Source: Candidatus Aminicenantes bacterium UBA1061 (GTDB taxonomy: Bacteria > Acidobacteriota > Aminicenantia > Aminicenantales > Saccharicenantaceae). From it: DNA of 31,479 nucleotides. The stretch spans positions 1 through 31,479 of the forward strand of contig DCDG01000025.1 of the NCBI GenBank assembly GCA_002316315.1, in the 5' to 3' direction. Below the pieces are notes generated by a model. That model was not told the origin of the DNA. It was given only the letters and a program-made list of their open reading frames with translations, and did no database searches. Position numbers and translations under genes: made by a program. Positions 21,977 through 30,976 of the stretch are shown here, piece by piece; positions within the stretch are counted from its first letter, which is position 1; each line of letters opens with the position of its first letter.

Positions 21977-23419
21977 ATGATTGATCCTGAACTTAAAACA
22001 GAGTCAGAACTTGTCCAGAGGCTGGACTGGCCGGATGGGCAGGAGACTGACCGGGTTAGCTTACAAGAAGTAAGCTTTTTCCGTCCCTTCTCGCCGGCGG
22101 CCGGGCAGGCTGTCATTCCGGTAGAAGGCCGGGAAAAGGGGGCTGCTTTCTCGGATCTGATTAAAGTCTATCTTCAGGACATGGGTCAGATTTCGCTCCT
22201 GTCGAAGGAAAATGAAGTAGAATTGGCCAGGAAAATAGAAAGAGCAGAAATGTCCCTGATCACCGCTCTGCTGAAGACTGATTTAAGTCTGGAGGCGGTC
22301 GAACTTCTTTACGAGGAGATAAAAAATAAACCTGATGAGGTCGGCCGCTGGTTTAACCTGCCCGAAAATGACTACAGTCCGACCAGCCTCAACCGGGCAG
22401 CCCAGCAGGCGCTGGTCAGACTGGATTCCATCAGAAAACTGTCTCTCAAGCTTAAATCTCTGCCGGCCAATAAGAAGACTCAAGTCACCCGGGCCAGGCT
22501 CGGAGTTAGAATCAGGCAGCAGGTTATTGAACTAGAGGTGCGTTGGGACAAAAAATATGAGCTGGTGGATAAAATAAAGAAGAACTTAAGGGACAAAACC
22601 AGGACAGGTTCCAGAGCAGAACAGCTCAAACTGCAAAGAATCGAAAAACAAATTGAACAGGCTGGTCAGCTCAGACGCCAGGCCATGAACGAGCTAATTA
22701 CTGCCAACCTGAGGCTGGTTGTCTCTATAGCTAAAAGATTTCAGAATCATGGCCTGAGCCTTCTGGATCTTATTCAGGAAGGGAATCTCGGTTTGATCAG
22801 GGCAGCCGAAAAATTTGACTATCACCGCGGACATAAATTCTCCACTTACGCTACCTGGTGGATCCGCCAGTCCATTACCAGAGCTATCGCCGATCAGGCC
22901 AGAACCGTCCGCATGCCAGTTCACCTGGTAGAGACCATCCAGCGGATGAAAAAAGTTGCACAGCAGCATTTTCAGAACGAAGGAAAGGAACCAACCGAGA
23001 AAGAACTGGCCAACAAAATGAGCCTGACTGAAAGTCAGGTATTTGAACTGGTTAACCTTTCTCTGGAAGAGGTTTCCCTGGAAACACCGGTTAATAACTC
23101 GGGCGATTCGGTTTTATCTGATTTTATTGAGGACAACCGGACAGTCAATCCATTTGAATCATATGTTAGAACCAGTTTGAGGGAAAAGCTGAATCGGGCT
23201 ATTGAAAGTCTTTCAGAGAGAGAAAAAGAAATTATCACCATGCGTTATGGTTTAAAAGACGGCTATGAGTATACTCTGTCAGAAATCGGCCAGCGTTTTC
23301 ACCTTACCAGGGAAAGAATCAGGCAGATAGAACTCCGGGCTTTAAGGAAAATCAGGGAGTCGCCGGCAGGGGATATTCTGAAGTCTTTTCAGCCGTCGCA
23401 ACTTGATTATTATCTATGA
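21977..23419 (+). CDS. RNA polymerase sigma factor, RpoD/SigA-type
   Basis: The 480-residue protein has region 1.2 (DLIKVYLQDMGQISLLSKENEVELARKIE, from about 61) and a charged spacer of about 120 residues. Region 2 (from about 238) contains ELITANLRLVVSIAKRF, DLIQEGNLGLIRAAEKFDY and FSTYATWWIRQSITRAI. Region 3 (VHLVETIQRMKKV) and region 4 (SLSEREKEIITMRYGL, then LTRERIRQIELRALRKIR) follow. The helix regions for -10 and -35 recognition look intact. A typical region 1.1 is missing, so it could be the primary sigma factor of a divergent lineage or a group-2 factor such as RpoS. ATG 21977 is chosen because AAGGAG lies six bases upstream; a TTG at 21923 lacks this. Palindromes over the promoter suggest tight control. 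Confidence 0.9.
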   Translation: MIDPELKTESELVQRLDWPDGQETDRVSLQEVSFFRPFSPAAGQAVIPVEGREKGAAFSDLIKVYLQDMGQISLLSKENEVELARKIERAEMSLITALLKTDLSLEAVELLYEEIKNKPDEVGRWFNLPENDYSPTSLNRAAQQALVRLDSIRKLSLKLKSLPANKKTQVTRARLGVRIRQQVIELEVRWDKKYELVDKIKKNLRDKTRTGSRAEQLKLQRIEKQIEQAGQLRRQAMNELITANLRLVVSIAKRFQNHGLSLLDLIQEGNLGLIRAAEKFDYHRGHKFSTYATWWIRQSITRAIADQARTVRMPVHLVETIQRMKKVAQQHFQNEGKEPTEKELANKMSLTESQVFELVNLSLEEVSLETPVNNSGDSVLSDFIEDNRTVNPFESYVRTSLREKLNRAIESLSEREKEIITMRYGLKDGYEYTLSEIGQRFHLTRERIRQIELRALRKIRESPAGDILKSFQPSQLDYYL

Positions 23420-23463
23420 TTTAGCTTCGTTTTTGGCCCAGCTGAAAGCCCAGGCAAGACCTG

Positions 23464-23490
23464 TTTGCCTTGCCAAAGGCGCCTTTTTCT
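23464..23490 (+). terminator. Possible terminator containing 16-bp repeat copy 2
   Basis: The 16-mer TTTGCCTTGCCAAAGG of 2412-2427 recurs at 23464-23479. Here GCCTT pairs with AAGGC, and GCCTTTTT follows, so it resembles a short terminator about 45 bases after the sigma-factor stop codon. An alternative stem GGCAAG/CTTGCC uses upstream bases. The stem is short, hence moderate confidence. Confidence 0.45.
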
Positions 23491-23537
23491 GTTAATCTTA
23501 TAAAAGGAACTTAACCATTTGATGGATACAGCTCAAG

Positions 23538-24509
23538 ATGACTGGGGTTCAAATAAAAAGGGTCAGTTTAATTGCACCTTCTACCTGTTTGCCCAGATCT
23601 GAGAAAAGCCGTGTCAAACAGACTATCCGGCACCTGACCAGCATTCTTGGCCAGGTTGAAATTGACGTCAGTCCTTATCTTTTTTCCAGTGACGAATTGA
23701 TAGACCATGTAACTGCTCCTCTTCATGACCGGGCAGAAAACTTCAAAGAAGCTATCAGAAAATCAGACCTGATCATCTCGGTTACCGGTGGCACCGGGGC
23801 AGAAGATATCCTGTTTAAGATCGATAAAAAAGATTACCGGATACTGAGGGAAAGGAACCCGCTGCTCATCGGTTTCTCCGATTTTACCTTTCTGTTAAAT
23901 GAAATCTATTACAATTCTCGTATTCCGGCTGTTTATTTCCCAACCCTCCGTCTGGGACGAGGGAATTTAAAGAAAATCGAAGACCTGTTTTTTGACCGGC
24001 CGATTCAATATCACGGAAAAGCCTGGCTAACCGCTCCACCTAAAAGAAATTTGACCGGCATCCCGCTCGGTGGGAATCTCTCAACTTTTGTCAACTTTTT
24101 AAATAGAAAAGAACCACCAGCCTTTGACTGGAAGAAATATATCCTTTTTTTTGAGGATATTCAGATTGATGTCGAAGACCTGCACCGCTTGCTGGCTGCT
24201 CTTCGACGCCATAAGGTTTTTAGAGAGATTAAAGGGCTGGTCATTGGCTCTCTGGCCAGTTACAATAAAAACGGTAGCTACCGGGCCGTCCAGAAAGAAA
24301 ATTTGCGTTTTATCAGAAATTATCTGAGCGATATCATTGAAAAAAGGAAAGATCGAAAGAATCCCCTGCCCATTCTTTCCGTTTCTAACTTTGGACACAA
24401 TATCCCCGGGGATATGATGGCCGTACCGATTGGCGGTCAGGCCGTTATTGACCGCCATAAAAATATCACCCTCCAGCTTCACCGCCAGAGGAAAACCCGC
24501 GAGGCTTAG
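23538..24509 (+). CDS. ldcA-like: Murein LD-carboxypeptidase (peptidase S66)
   Basis: The 323-residue protein carries the S66 catalytic set: Ser114 in IGFSDFT, Glu206 in FFEDIQ and His287 in FGHNIPGDM. The spacing is close to that of characterised Pseudomonas and E. coli enzymes. The N-terminal lobe has VSLIAPSTC and the substrate loop SVTGGTGAEDILFKID. The family removes the terminal D-Ala from murein tetrapeptides during cell-wall recycling in the cytoplasm; some members hydrolyse microcin-like peptides instead. No signal peptide is seen, which fits recycling. The ATG has no strong Shine-Dalgarno sequence. Its stop overlaps the stop of the convergent thioredoxin reductase gene (24506-24509). 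Confidence 0.88.
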   Translation: MTGVQIKRVSLIAPSTCLPRSEKSRVKQTIRHLTSILGQVEIDVSPYLFSSDELIDHVTAPLHDRAENFKEAIRKSDLIISVTGGTGAEDILFKIDKKDYRILRERNPLLIGFSDFTFLLNEIYYNSRIPAVYFPTLRLGRGNLKKIEDLFFDRPIQYHGKAWLTAPPKRNLTGIPLGGNLSTFVNFLNRKEPPAFDWKKYILFFEDIQIDVEDLHRLLAALRRHKVFREIKGLVIGSLASYNKNGSYRAVQKENLRFIRNYLSDIIEKRKDRKNPLPILSVSNFGHNIPGDMMAVPIGGQAVIDRHKNITLQLHRQRKTREA

Positions 24510-25486
24510 CTATTGTCCGTTTTTTCCTTTTCCAGTTCATGCAGATATTGTTTGACCGCATGGGCAGCTAGAGCACCATCTCCCACGGCAGTGGCAATCT
24601 GCCTTAAAATTTTTGACCTGACATCACCGGCAACATAAACGCCGGGCAGGTTGGTTTTAAGAGTCCTATCCTCGGCCAGGATAAAACCATTGCGGTCTTT
24701 TTCAATCTCTTCAAATAGCTCAGAATTTGGAGTTAAGCTGGCAAAAATAAAAACGCCATCAACCCTGATATCTCTGACCTCCCCGGTTTCCAGGTCCTCG
24801 ATCTTAACCCCTCTGACAGTCCGCTCCCCATATATTTCCAGCAGCCGGTGGTGTAAAAGCAAAGTGATATTTTTTTGCTCTTTTATCCTCGCCAGAAGAG
24901 CGGGCCCGGCTGTCTGGTGCGGCGGAAATCCAACCAGGACAACCGAGTTGACAAACTTCAGGAGACGAAGGGTTTCCTGAATTCCTGAGCTGCCGCCGCC
25001 GACAACGACCACATCCTTTCCACGGAATAAAGGGGCGTCGCAGGTAGCACAGTATGACACCCCCTTTCCCTTATATTCATCTTCACCTTTAACTCCGATC
25101 TCCTTGTATCGCCGGCCACTGGCAATAATGATCGCCTTCGATCTAAAGGTACCCAGGTCAGTCGTCACTATTTTTTCCCGGCCGGAAAGATTAACTGAAT
25201 TGATCGGTATCATCTCAATTATTTCGGCCTGAAATTTTTCGGCCTGCTGACGAAAGGCAGCCATCAACTGTGGTCCCGTAACGCCATTTGGGAAACCAGG
25301 GTAATTCTCAATAACTTCAGTCGTTGAGGCCAGACCGCCAGCCGGGGCAGAGTCAATAACCAGCGTTTTAAGCAATGACCGAGAGGCGTAAATAGCAGCC
25401 GTCAGCCCGGCCGGTCCCGCCCCCAGAATAATAACATCATAAAGAACATCAGTTTTAACTGCTTTGGGCATAACAAATTCTATCAT
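24506..25486 (-). CDS. trxB: Thioredoxin reductase
   Basis: The 326-residue flavoprotein has the FAD-binding motif VIILGAGPAGLTAAIYASR, the redox pair Cys146-x2-Cys149 in SYCATCDAPLFRGK, the NAD(P)H motif VVVVGGGSSGIQETLRL and the C-terminal GVYVAGDVRSKILRQIATAVGDGALAA. It transfers electrons from NAD(P)H to thioredoxin in the cytoplasm. The helix after the second GxGxxG lacks the usual HRR cluster of NADPH-specific enzymes (VLVGFPPHQ occurs instead), so the cofactor could be NADH or a ferredoxin-type donor; this is inference. Start ATG 25486 is chosen because AAGGAGGT lies just upstream, rejecting an in-frame TTG at 25504. No thioredoxin gene is nearby. Confidence 0.92.
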   Translation of the reverse strand: MIEFVMPKAVKTDVLYDVIILGAGPAGLTAAIYASRSLLKTLVIDSAPAGGLASTTEVIENYPGFPNGVTGPQLMAAFRQQAEKFQAEIIEMIPINSVNLSGREKIVTTDLGTFRSKAIIIASGRRYKEIGVKGEDEYKGKGVSYCATCDAPLFRGKDVVVVGGGSSGIQETLRLLKFVNSVVLVGFPPHQTAGPALLARIKEQKNITLLLHHRLLEIYGERTVRGVKIEDLETGEVRDIRVDGVFIFASLTPNSELFEEIEKDRNGFILAEDRTLKTNLPGVYVAGDVRSKILRQIATAVGDGALAAHAVKQYLHELEKEKTDNS

Positions 25487-25688
25487 CTCTACCTCCTTAG
25501 ACAATCAAAAGCCCTGACCGGCTCCACGCCTGCCAGATTTGTTCATCACTGTTAGATTTTCATTTTACCATATCGGTCCACTTTTCCGACCGGAGGCTAA
25601 GATTTTTTAAATTTAATTGCTTTAGTCTTTAATAAGAATGAAAATTAAATGGTCTCAAGAAAAATCCCGGACTGGAAAGGTAAGCCTG

Positions 25689-28640
25689 ATGGGTCTTAAA
25701 AAGTTTATAAAACAAAAGCTATTATTCCTCTGCTTTTTTCTATCTTTCTCAGTCTGGCTGGCGGCTTTTCCCCGGGTGGGCTATGGGAATTCCTCCGAGA
25801 TCACCAGTCTGAGATCATTTGAAATAAAGTTATCAGAGACGACCGGCCTAGTCCTGAATAAAATCGGGTTAACTGATAACAATTTAGTCCAGTTGCCTTC
25901 TCCCCTTCCGCTTTTCAGTCTCCTCATCAATGATAAGCTCGCCACTTCCAATCAATGTCAGCCAGCAGCCGGCCAGCTATCGATGATTTTAACCCCGGAT
26001 AGACCGGGGAATAGCCTGCTGGAGTTTAATATTAATCAGACCATTAAAGGTACCCTGGCCGGGAAAATTTCTTCTTATCCGGGGCTAACGATTGTTCTCC
26101 GATTTAAAAACATCTCCAGTAAAAAGGTCAAATTGGAAAACCTGGTTCCTGCCGGGCAGGGAACGGACAGAGTTTATATAACCGCTGGCCTGCCCGACCG
26201 CTGGCCGCACGAGCTGTGCCGGACACTCCTTTACCGGCCAGGAAAAACACCGGTTGGTGTGCTTCTGCCCGATAATGCCTGGCATCTTGGCTTCTGCGAC
26301 CTTGAAATAGCCCAAGGCCTTTATTTGACCGGTCTCGCCCGGCGAACCACCCGAGAAAAGGCTCAATTCAGCCGATGGGCAACCACTCTTGAGCCAGGTG
26401 GTTCAGTTGATTATGAACTTTATTTTGATGTGCATACCACCCCCTCTCTTCCCTCCGGGTTGGCTTCAACACTGCTCGTTTCTCCTGAGCCCTGGCTGGC
26501 AGGGCTCAGGATGATGTTTCAGGAACGCTACCTCTATGACCTGGACAAATTTGATAATACTCTCTTTGAACGGCTCGATCTCCAGTGGATAAAAAAATCT
26601 TATCTGATGCTCCTTCAATTTGCCTGGGACCACACCTACTATGAATGGGCAGAGCAAAAATATGGCTTCTATCAGAATTTATCTGCATGGGATAAACTGG
26701 TGGGCAAAATAGATATTTATGCCCTGTGGCCGACCTGGCCAAGGCTCGGCCTTGATCAGCGCAATCAATTCGACCTCTACCGTGATTTACCCGGAGGTCT
26801 GGCTGAGCTCCAGCGTCAGGTGGCTTATGCCCATCAAAACGGGAAAAAGTACTTTATAGCTTACAATCCATGGGATGAGAGCACCCGCCATGAAGAACAT
26901 CTCCAGGCCATGGAAAAACTGCTGAGAGAGATTCAAGCTGATGGAGTGATTCTCGACACCCGCGGTGAATCCAGCCGGGAATTTCAGGCCATGGCTGACC
27001 GGGTCAAGCCCGGCATTATCATGTATTCAGAAGGGATGGCAGTCCCAAAGAATATGCCCGGGATTGTGGCGGGCCGGGTTCACGATGCCCTCTATCTTCC
27101 CCCAGCGCTCAATTTAAATAAATTTATTAAGCCTGATTTTGCCATTTTCCGGGTGACTCAGCCAGGTGAGGGGCGATTCAGGAGAGAAGCTTCGGTGGCC
27201 TTTTTCAACGGCTACGGGACAGAGATCAACACCATGAGGCCAGCCCGGCCAGAAACCATGGAAGATGATTTGAAGCACCTGGGTAAAACGCTTAAAATTC
27301 TTCGTGAAAACAATTCAGCTTTTCTGACTCATGACTTGATTCCTCTTTATCCTTCTTTTCAGGACGAAATTTCAATTAACTGCTGGCCAACCACCAGGAA
27401 GATTATTTTTACTATTTTTAGCCTTAAACCTGAAGGCTATAAAGGGCCACTCATCCCTGTAAAAGAAAAACCTGGTTTTCATGCCGTTAGCCTCTGGCGG
27501 CAGGAAGAAATCAAACCTGGAAAATTTAAGGATGTCCCCTATCTGCCGGTGGAAATTGAGGCTTTCGCCCGTCATGAGCTGGAAACCAGAATGGAGGGCA
27601 GCCTGGAATGTCTGGCTATCTTTCCCGAATTAATAGAGGCCAGAAGAATAGAAGACAGGATAATAATTAAATTGAACGAAAAACCAGCCGGCGGCCAATT
27701 GGTCCTGACTGCTGGTAACCCTGACTACGATTCGAATCAAATCATCCTGCCCCTGGTTGATACTGAGTTTCGCCTGTGGGAAAAATTTGGCAGGCAAGGC
27801 AATAAGTTAGTCATTCAGCTTTTCGAGTCCGAAGGAGAACTACTGGATGAAAGAGTTCTCAACTTACCACCTGCTCTTCCCCGCTTGATAAGCCAGGTTA
27901 AGCTGACCGAGCCAGCCTCCAGGCCGCCGGCTCAAATGGTTGAAATCCCAGCCGGGGAATATCTTTTCAAGACTGAACCTGACCCTGATGATCCCAATCC
28001 CATCATTCCTTATCCCGACCGCTCGATAGCCGAGCAGGCGAAGATTAGAAGATTTTTTATCGACCGCTACCCGGTAACAAATGCCCAATTTGCTGAATTT
28101 CTTAAAGACTCAGGTTACCGGCCGGCTGATCCAACCAATTTTTTAAAGCACTGGTCAAATGGACAACCACCAACTGGTCAGGAAAATCATCCGGTCGTCT
28201 GGGTCAGCTTAAAAGATGCCAAAGCTTATGCCCATTGGGCCGGGAAGCGTTTGCCGACTGAAGTTGAATGGCAGTCTGCCGCTCAGGGCCCTGAAAGACG
28301 ACTTTACCCCTGGGGAAATGATTTTGATCCGTCCCGTTGCAATAACAAACGGGGACGAACCGAAGCAGTCACCGCTCATCCCTCAGGAGCCAGTCCCTTT
28401 GGCGTTGAAGATTTGGTTGGGAATGTCTGGCAGCTAACATCGGACATCTATGATAATGGCGCTTACTCTTTTGTCATCATCAAGGGCGGAAGTTATTATT
28501 CACCCGAGTCGAGTATCTGGTATCCAAAGAGTGGCCCTCTGTCGCTAGACCACCAGCAAATGCTCCTTCTCCTGGCTCCTGGCCTTGATCGCTGTGCAAC
28601 TGTCGGTTTTCGCTGTGTCCGGGATGCCGATCAACCCTAA
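25689..28640 (+). CDS. Secreted multidomain protein: TIM-barrel glycosidase-like plus SUMF1/FGE-sulfatase-like domain
   Basis: The 983-residue protein has a signal peptide (MGLKKFIKQKLLFLCFFLS, cleavage near VGYG). A beta-rich N-terminal part (about 35-260) comes next, then a TIM-barrel-like region (about 280-570) with WDHTYYEWAEQKYGFYQ, KYFIAYNPWDES, DGVILDTRGES and IMYSEGMAVP. A further beta region follows, and residues 750-983 are a SUMF1/formylglycine-generating-enzyme-like domain (MVEIPAGEYLF, RYPVTNAQFAEFLKDSGY, GKRLPTEVEWQSAAQG, LVGNVWQLTSD, IKGGSYYSP, VGFRCVRD). Asp423 and Glu448 are candidate glycosidase residues by position only. The paired Cys of true formylglycine enzymes are not seen, so that domain is probably a binding or structural module. 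ATG 25689 has GGAAAGG eight bases upstream and opens the signal peptide; an ATG at 25638 has no such site. Confidence 0.75.
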   Translation: MGLKKFIKQKLLFLCFFLSFSVWLAAFPRVGYGNSSEITSLRSFEIKLSETTGLVLNKIGLTDNNLVQLPSPLPLFSLLINDKLATSNQCQPAAGQLSMILTPDRPGNSLLEFNINQTIKGTLAGKISSYPGLTIVLRFKNISSKKVKLENLVPAGQGTDRVYITAGLPDRWPHELCRTLLYRPGKTPVGVLLPDNAWHLGFCDLEIAQGLYLTGLARRTTREKAQFSRWATTLEPGGSVDYELYFDVHTTPSLPSGLASTLLVSPEPWLAGLRMMFQERYLYDLDKFDNTLFERLDLQWIKKSYLMLLQFAWDHTYYEWAEQKYGFYQNLSAWDKLVGKIDIYALWPTWPRLGLDQRNQFDLYRDLPGGLAELQRQVAYAHQNGKKYFIAYNPWDESTRHEEHLQAMEKLLREIQADGVILDTRGESSREFQAMADRVKPGIIMYSEGMAVPKNMPGIVAGRVHDALYLPPALNLNKFIKPDFAIFRVTQPGEGRFRREASVAFFNGYGTEINTMRPARPETMEDDLKHLGKTLKILRENNSAFLTHDLIPLYPSFQDEISINCWPTTRKIIFTIFSLKPEGYKGPLIPVKEKPGFHAVSLWRQEEIKPGKFKDVPYLPVEIEAFARHELETRMEGSLECLAIFPELIEARRIEDRIIIKLNEKPAGGQLVLTAGNPDYDSNQIILPLVDTEFRLWEKFGRQGNKLVIQLFESEGELLDERVLNLPPALPRLISQVKLTEPASRPPAQMVEIPAGEYLFKTEPDPDDPNPIIPYPDRSIAEQAKIRRFFIDRYPVTNAQFAEFLKDSGYRPADPTNFLKHWSNGQPPTGQENHPVVWVSLKDAKAYAHWAGKRLPTEVEWQSAAQGPERRLYPWGNDFDPSRCNNKRGRTEAVTAHPSGASPFGVEDLVGNVWQLTSDIYDNGAYSFVIIKGGSYYSPESSIWYPKSGPLSLDHQQMLLLLAPGLDRCATVGFRCVRDADQP

Positions 28641-28649
28641 GGTAAACGG

Positions 28650-29090
28650 TCAGGATTTTTTGACCAGCTCAAAATTCTTGAGGCCATTTTCTTCGACTTC
28701 CTGTTCATAAATTCTTAAATATTTATTCTTTTTCTCCAGAAATTCATCCAGATCAATCTTATCCAGGGGCAGGCTGCCAAACTCTTTGATAGCTTCCCTC
28801 TCCGCCAGGCGATTAATAAATTCTTCCCAGAAGCAATAACTATCATATTCGCTTATATAATCATGCAGGCTTTCCTCAAAATCGAAGGAAGGCAAATATC
28901 TGCCCCCCATCTGGTCTTTAACCGCCTTATCTTCAAGCCCGGCTTTTTCTGCCTGGGAGAAAACGAGAGAAACAACCTCTGCATAGTCCTCAAGATAATC
29001 GTCAGTGCGGTAGGCATTGATCAACCAGTTGCCTAAATAAACCAGTTCCAGAAGCTTCTCATATTGCTCACGGCTCAGATTCAATTCCAT
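28650..29090 (-). CDS. Uncharacterised cytoplasmic protein
   Basis: The 146-residue protein is acidic and mostly helical, with no signal peptide or membrane segment. It begins MELNLSREQYEKLLELVYLGNWLINAYR and contains an aromatic acidic stretch (FDFEESLHDYISEYDSYCFWEEFINRLAEREA). I believe it belongs to a conserved family of unknown function, but cannot name it. An AAAGGAG ribosome binding site lies about seven bases before the ATG. Its stop lies nine bases from the convergent stop of the large secreted protein, with no room for a separate terminator. Confidence 0.72.
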   Translation of the reverse strand: MELNLSREQYEKLLELVYLGNWLINAYRTDDYLEDYAEVVSLVFSQAEKAGLEDKAVKDQMGGRYLPSFDFEESLHDYISEYDSYCFWEEFINRLAEREAIKEFGSLPLDKIDLDEFLEKKNKYLRIYEQEVEENGLKNFELVKKS

Positions 29091-29231
29091 AGATTTCTCC
29101 TTTTGAAAGATTTAAAAATCAGGAAATTAACCACGTTTCAGTATAAAGCAAATCCCGGCTAAAAAAAACCATGCCTGCATTATTCATAAAACTGACCAGG
29201 TTAGTTAACTGCCAGGAGTCTGAGAAAAATG

Positions 29232-29261
29232 TTGCCACTTTTCTGTCTCTTATTCTATTGT
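29232..29261 (+). promoter_or_regulatory. Possible sigma-70 promoter for the Pif1-like helicase
   Basis: TTGCCA (29232-29237) and TATTGT (29256-29261) are 18 bases apart within the 224-base divergent gap. They match five and four consensus bases. I see no other gene or repeat in this gap. Confidence 0.35.
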
Positions 29262-29314
29262 TCTTTAAGCCAGGTTTAATTTTTTCCTTGAATTAAAGCT
29301 TATATCAGGCAAAA

Positions 29315-30943
29315 ATGTTAGAGATGAAGCATCAACTGGCAAAAAGTCCTCAAAATCGGCTCGAATTTACCCCACAGTTTGAGAAGACTTTAAAGCTGCT
29401 GGAAAATACAGACCGCTCTCTTTTTATTACCGGTCGGGCTGGAACGGGAAAAAGCACACTACTTAATTATTTCAGGCAAACGACCAAAAAGAAACTGATA
29501 GTGCTGGCTCCAACCGGCGTGGCGGCTCTTAATGTTCAAGGGCAGACCATTCACTCCTTTTTTTCTTTCCGGCCAGATATTACCCCTGAAAAGGTGAAAA
29601 GACTTCATCCCTCAAAACAAAAACTGATCAGATCACTTGACGCCATAATCATTGATGAGATTTCCATGGTCAGGGCTGACCTCCTGGACTGTGTCGATCT
29701 GGCCTTGAGGCTCAACCGTGATTTTGAAAATCTACCTTTTGGCGGTCTCCAGATGATTTTAATCGGCGATCTTTATCAACTGCCGCCGGTTGTCACCCCG
29801 CGCGAGGAGAAAGTTTTTTCTCTTCATTATGAATCGCCCTATTTTTTCTCGGCTAATGTTTTCCGTGATAAAAATTTCAGGCTGGAATATGTTGAGCTGG
29901 ATAAAGTCTTCCGCCAGAAAGACCAGGCCTTCCTGGAGTTGCTTAATGCCATCCGCAATCGTTCTATAAGTGAGGAGCAACTGGCCCGGCTGAATGCCCG
30001 CTACTTGCCCGACTTCCAGCCTGAGGAGGATGAATTTTATTTAACCCTGACCAGCACCAATGAAGCGGCTGATGCCATTAATCAGGAAAAACTCGCTCGC
30101 CTGCCCGGTAAGACCAGATATTATCAGGGGGAAATCGAAGGCGAATTTGAGGAGGCTTATCTACCCACCTCTGAAGTCCTGGCCCTCAAAGAAGGCGCCC
30201 AGGTTATGCTTTTGACCAACGACCCTTACGGGCGCTGGGTTAATGGCTCGATCGGTCGGACAGAAGAAATCATCAAGCCAGAAACTGGAGCTGAGGTCGT
30301 TATGGTCAGGTTGTCATCGGGCGAGCTGGTCGATATCTTACCACACCAGTGGGAAATCTTTCATTTTGAACTCGATCAGAAAAAAAATAAAATCGTCAGC
30401 CGGGTGGTTGGCACTTTTAATCAGTATCCCTTGCGCCTGTCCTGGGCAGTAACCATTCACAAGAGCCAGGGTAAGACTTTTGACCGGGTAGTCGTGGATA
30501 TCGGGCGGGGAACGTTTGCCCACGGCCAGGTCTATGTAGCCTTAAGCCGCTGCACCAGCTTTGAAGGCCTGGTTCTTAAAAAGCCGATTAAAAAAGGGCA
30601 TATTCTGATGGATTACCGGGTTGTCCGCTTTTTAACCAGATTTCAATATGAACAGGCTTCAGAAAAACTGCCGGTAGAAGTTAAAAGAAAGAGAATCAAA
30701 GAAGCCATTAAAAACAATCAGTGGCTGGAGATGATTTATCTTAAACCTGACGACAGCAAAAGCCAGCGAGTAGTCAAGCCTCTGTCCCTGAGCAGGATGG
30801 AATACGGTGGAAAAAACTTTGAGGGCCTCAGAACCTACTGTTTATTAAGGCAGGAAGAACGCACCTTCAGGCTTGACCGCATTCTTGACCTTAAAATCAT
30901 TGAACCGTGGGAAAAGACTGGCAAAAAACGCTCAGACCATTGA
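29315..30943 (+). CDS. Pif1-like SF1B helicase with C-terminal WYL domain
   Basis: The 542-residue protein has Walker A GRAGTGKST (40-48), VLAPTGVAALNVQGQTIHSFF, Walker B IIIDEISM (Asp114-Glu115), the Pif1 motif LIGDLYQLPPVV, a late TIHKSQGKTFDRVVVD and VYVALSRCTSFEGL. These motifs identify a Pif1/RecD-type 5'-3' helicase. Residues about 461-530 (KEAIKNNQWLEMIYLKP ... RTYCLLRQEERTFRLDRI) form a WYL domain, known elsewhere as a ligand- or nucleic-acid-sensing module. The domain could regulate the helicase; the ligand is unknown. A weak AGG lies five bases before the ATG. The next gene starts 33 bases later and probably shares the transcript. Confidence 0.88.
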   Translation: MLEMKHQLAKSPQNRLEFTPQFEKTLKLLENTDRSLFITGRAGTGKSTLLNYFRQTTKKKLIVLAPTGVAALNVQGQTIHSFFSFRPDITPEKVKRLHPSKQKLIRSLDAIIIDEISMVRADLLDCVDLALRLNRDFENLPFGGLQMILIGDLYQLPPVVTPREEKVFSLHYESPYFFSANVFRDKNFRLEYVELDKVFRQKDQAFLELLNAIRNRSISEEQLARLNARYLPDFQPEEDEFYLTLTSTNEAADAINQEKLARLPGKTRYYQGEIEGEFEEAYLPTSEVLALKEGAQVMLLTNDPYGRWVNGSIGRTEEIIKPETGAEVVMVRLSSGELVDILPHQWEIFHFELDQKKNKIVSRVVGTFNQYPLRLSWAVTIHKSQGKTFDRVVVDIGRGTFAHGQVYVALSRCTSFEGLVLKKPIKKGHILMDYRVVRFLTRFQYEQASEKLPVEVKRKRIKEAIKNNQWLEMIYLKPDDSKSQRVVKPLSLSRMEYGGKNFEGLRTYCLLRQEERTFRLDRILDLKIIEPWEKTGKKRSDH

Positions 30944-30976
30944 CGACTGATGATCATCACTTTAAAATAACCTCTC

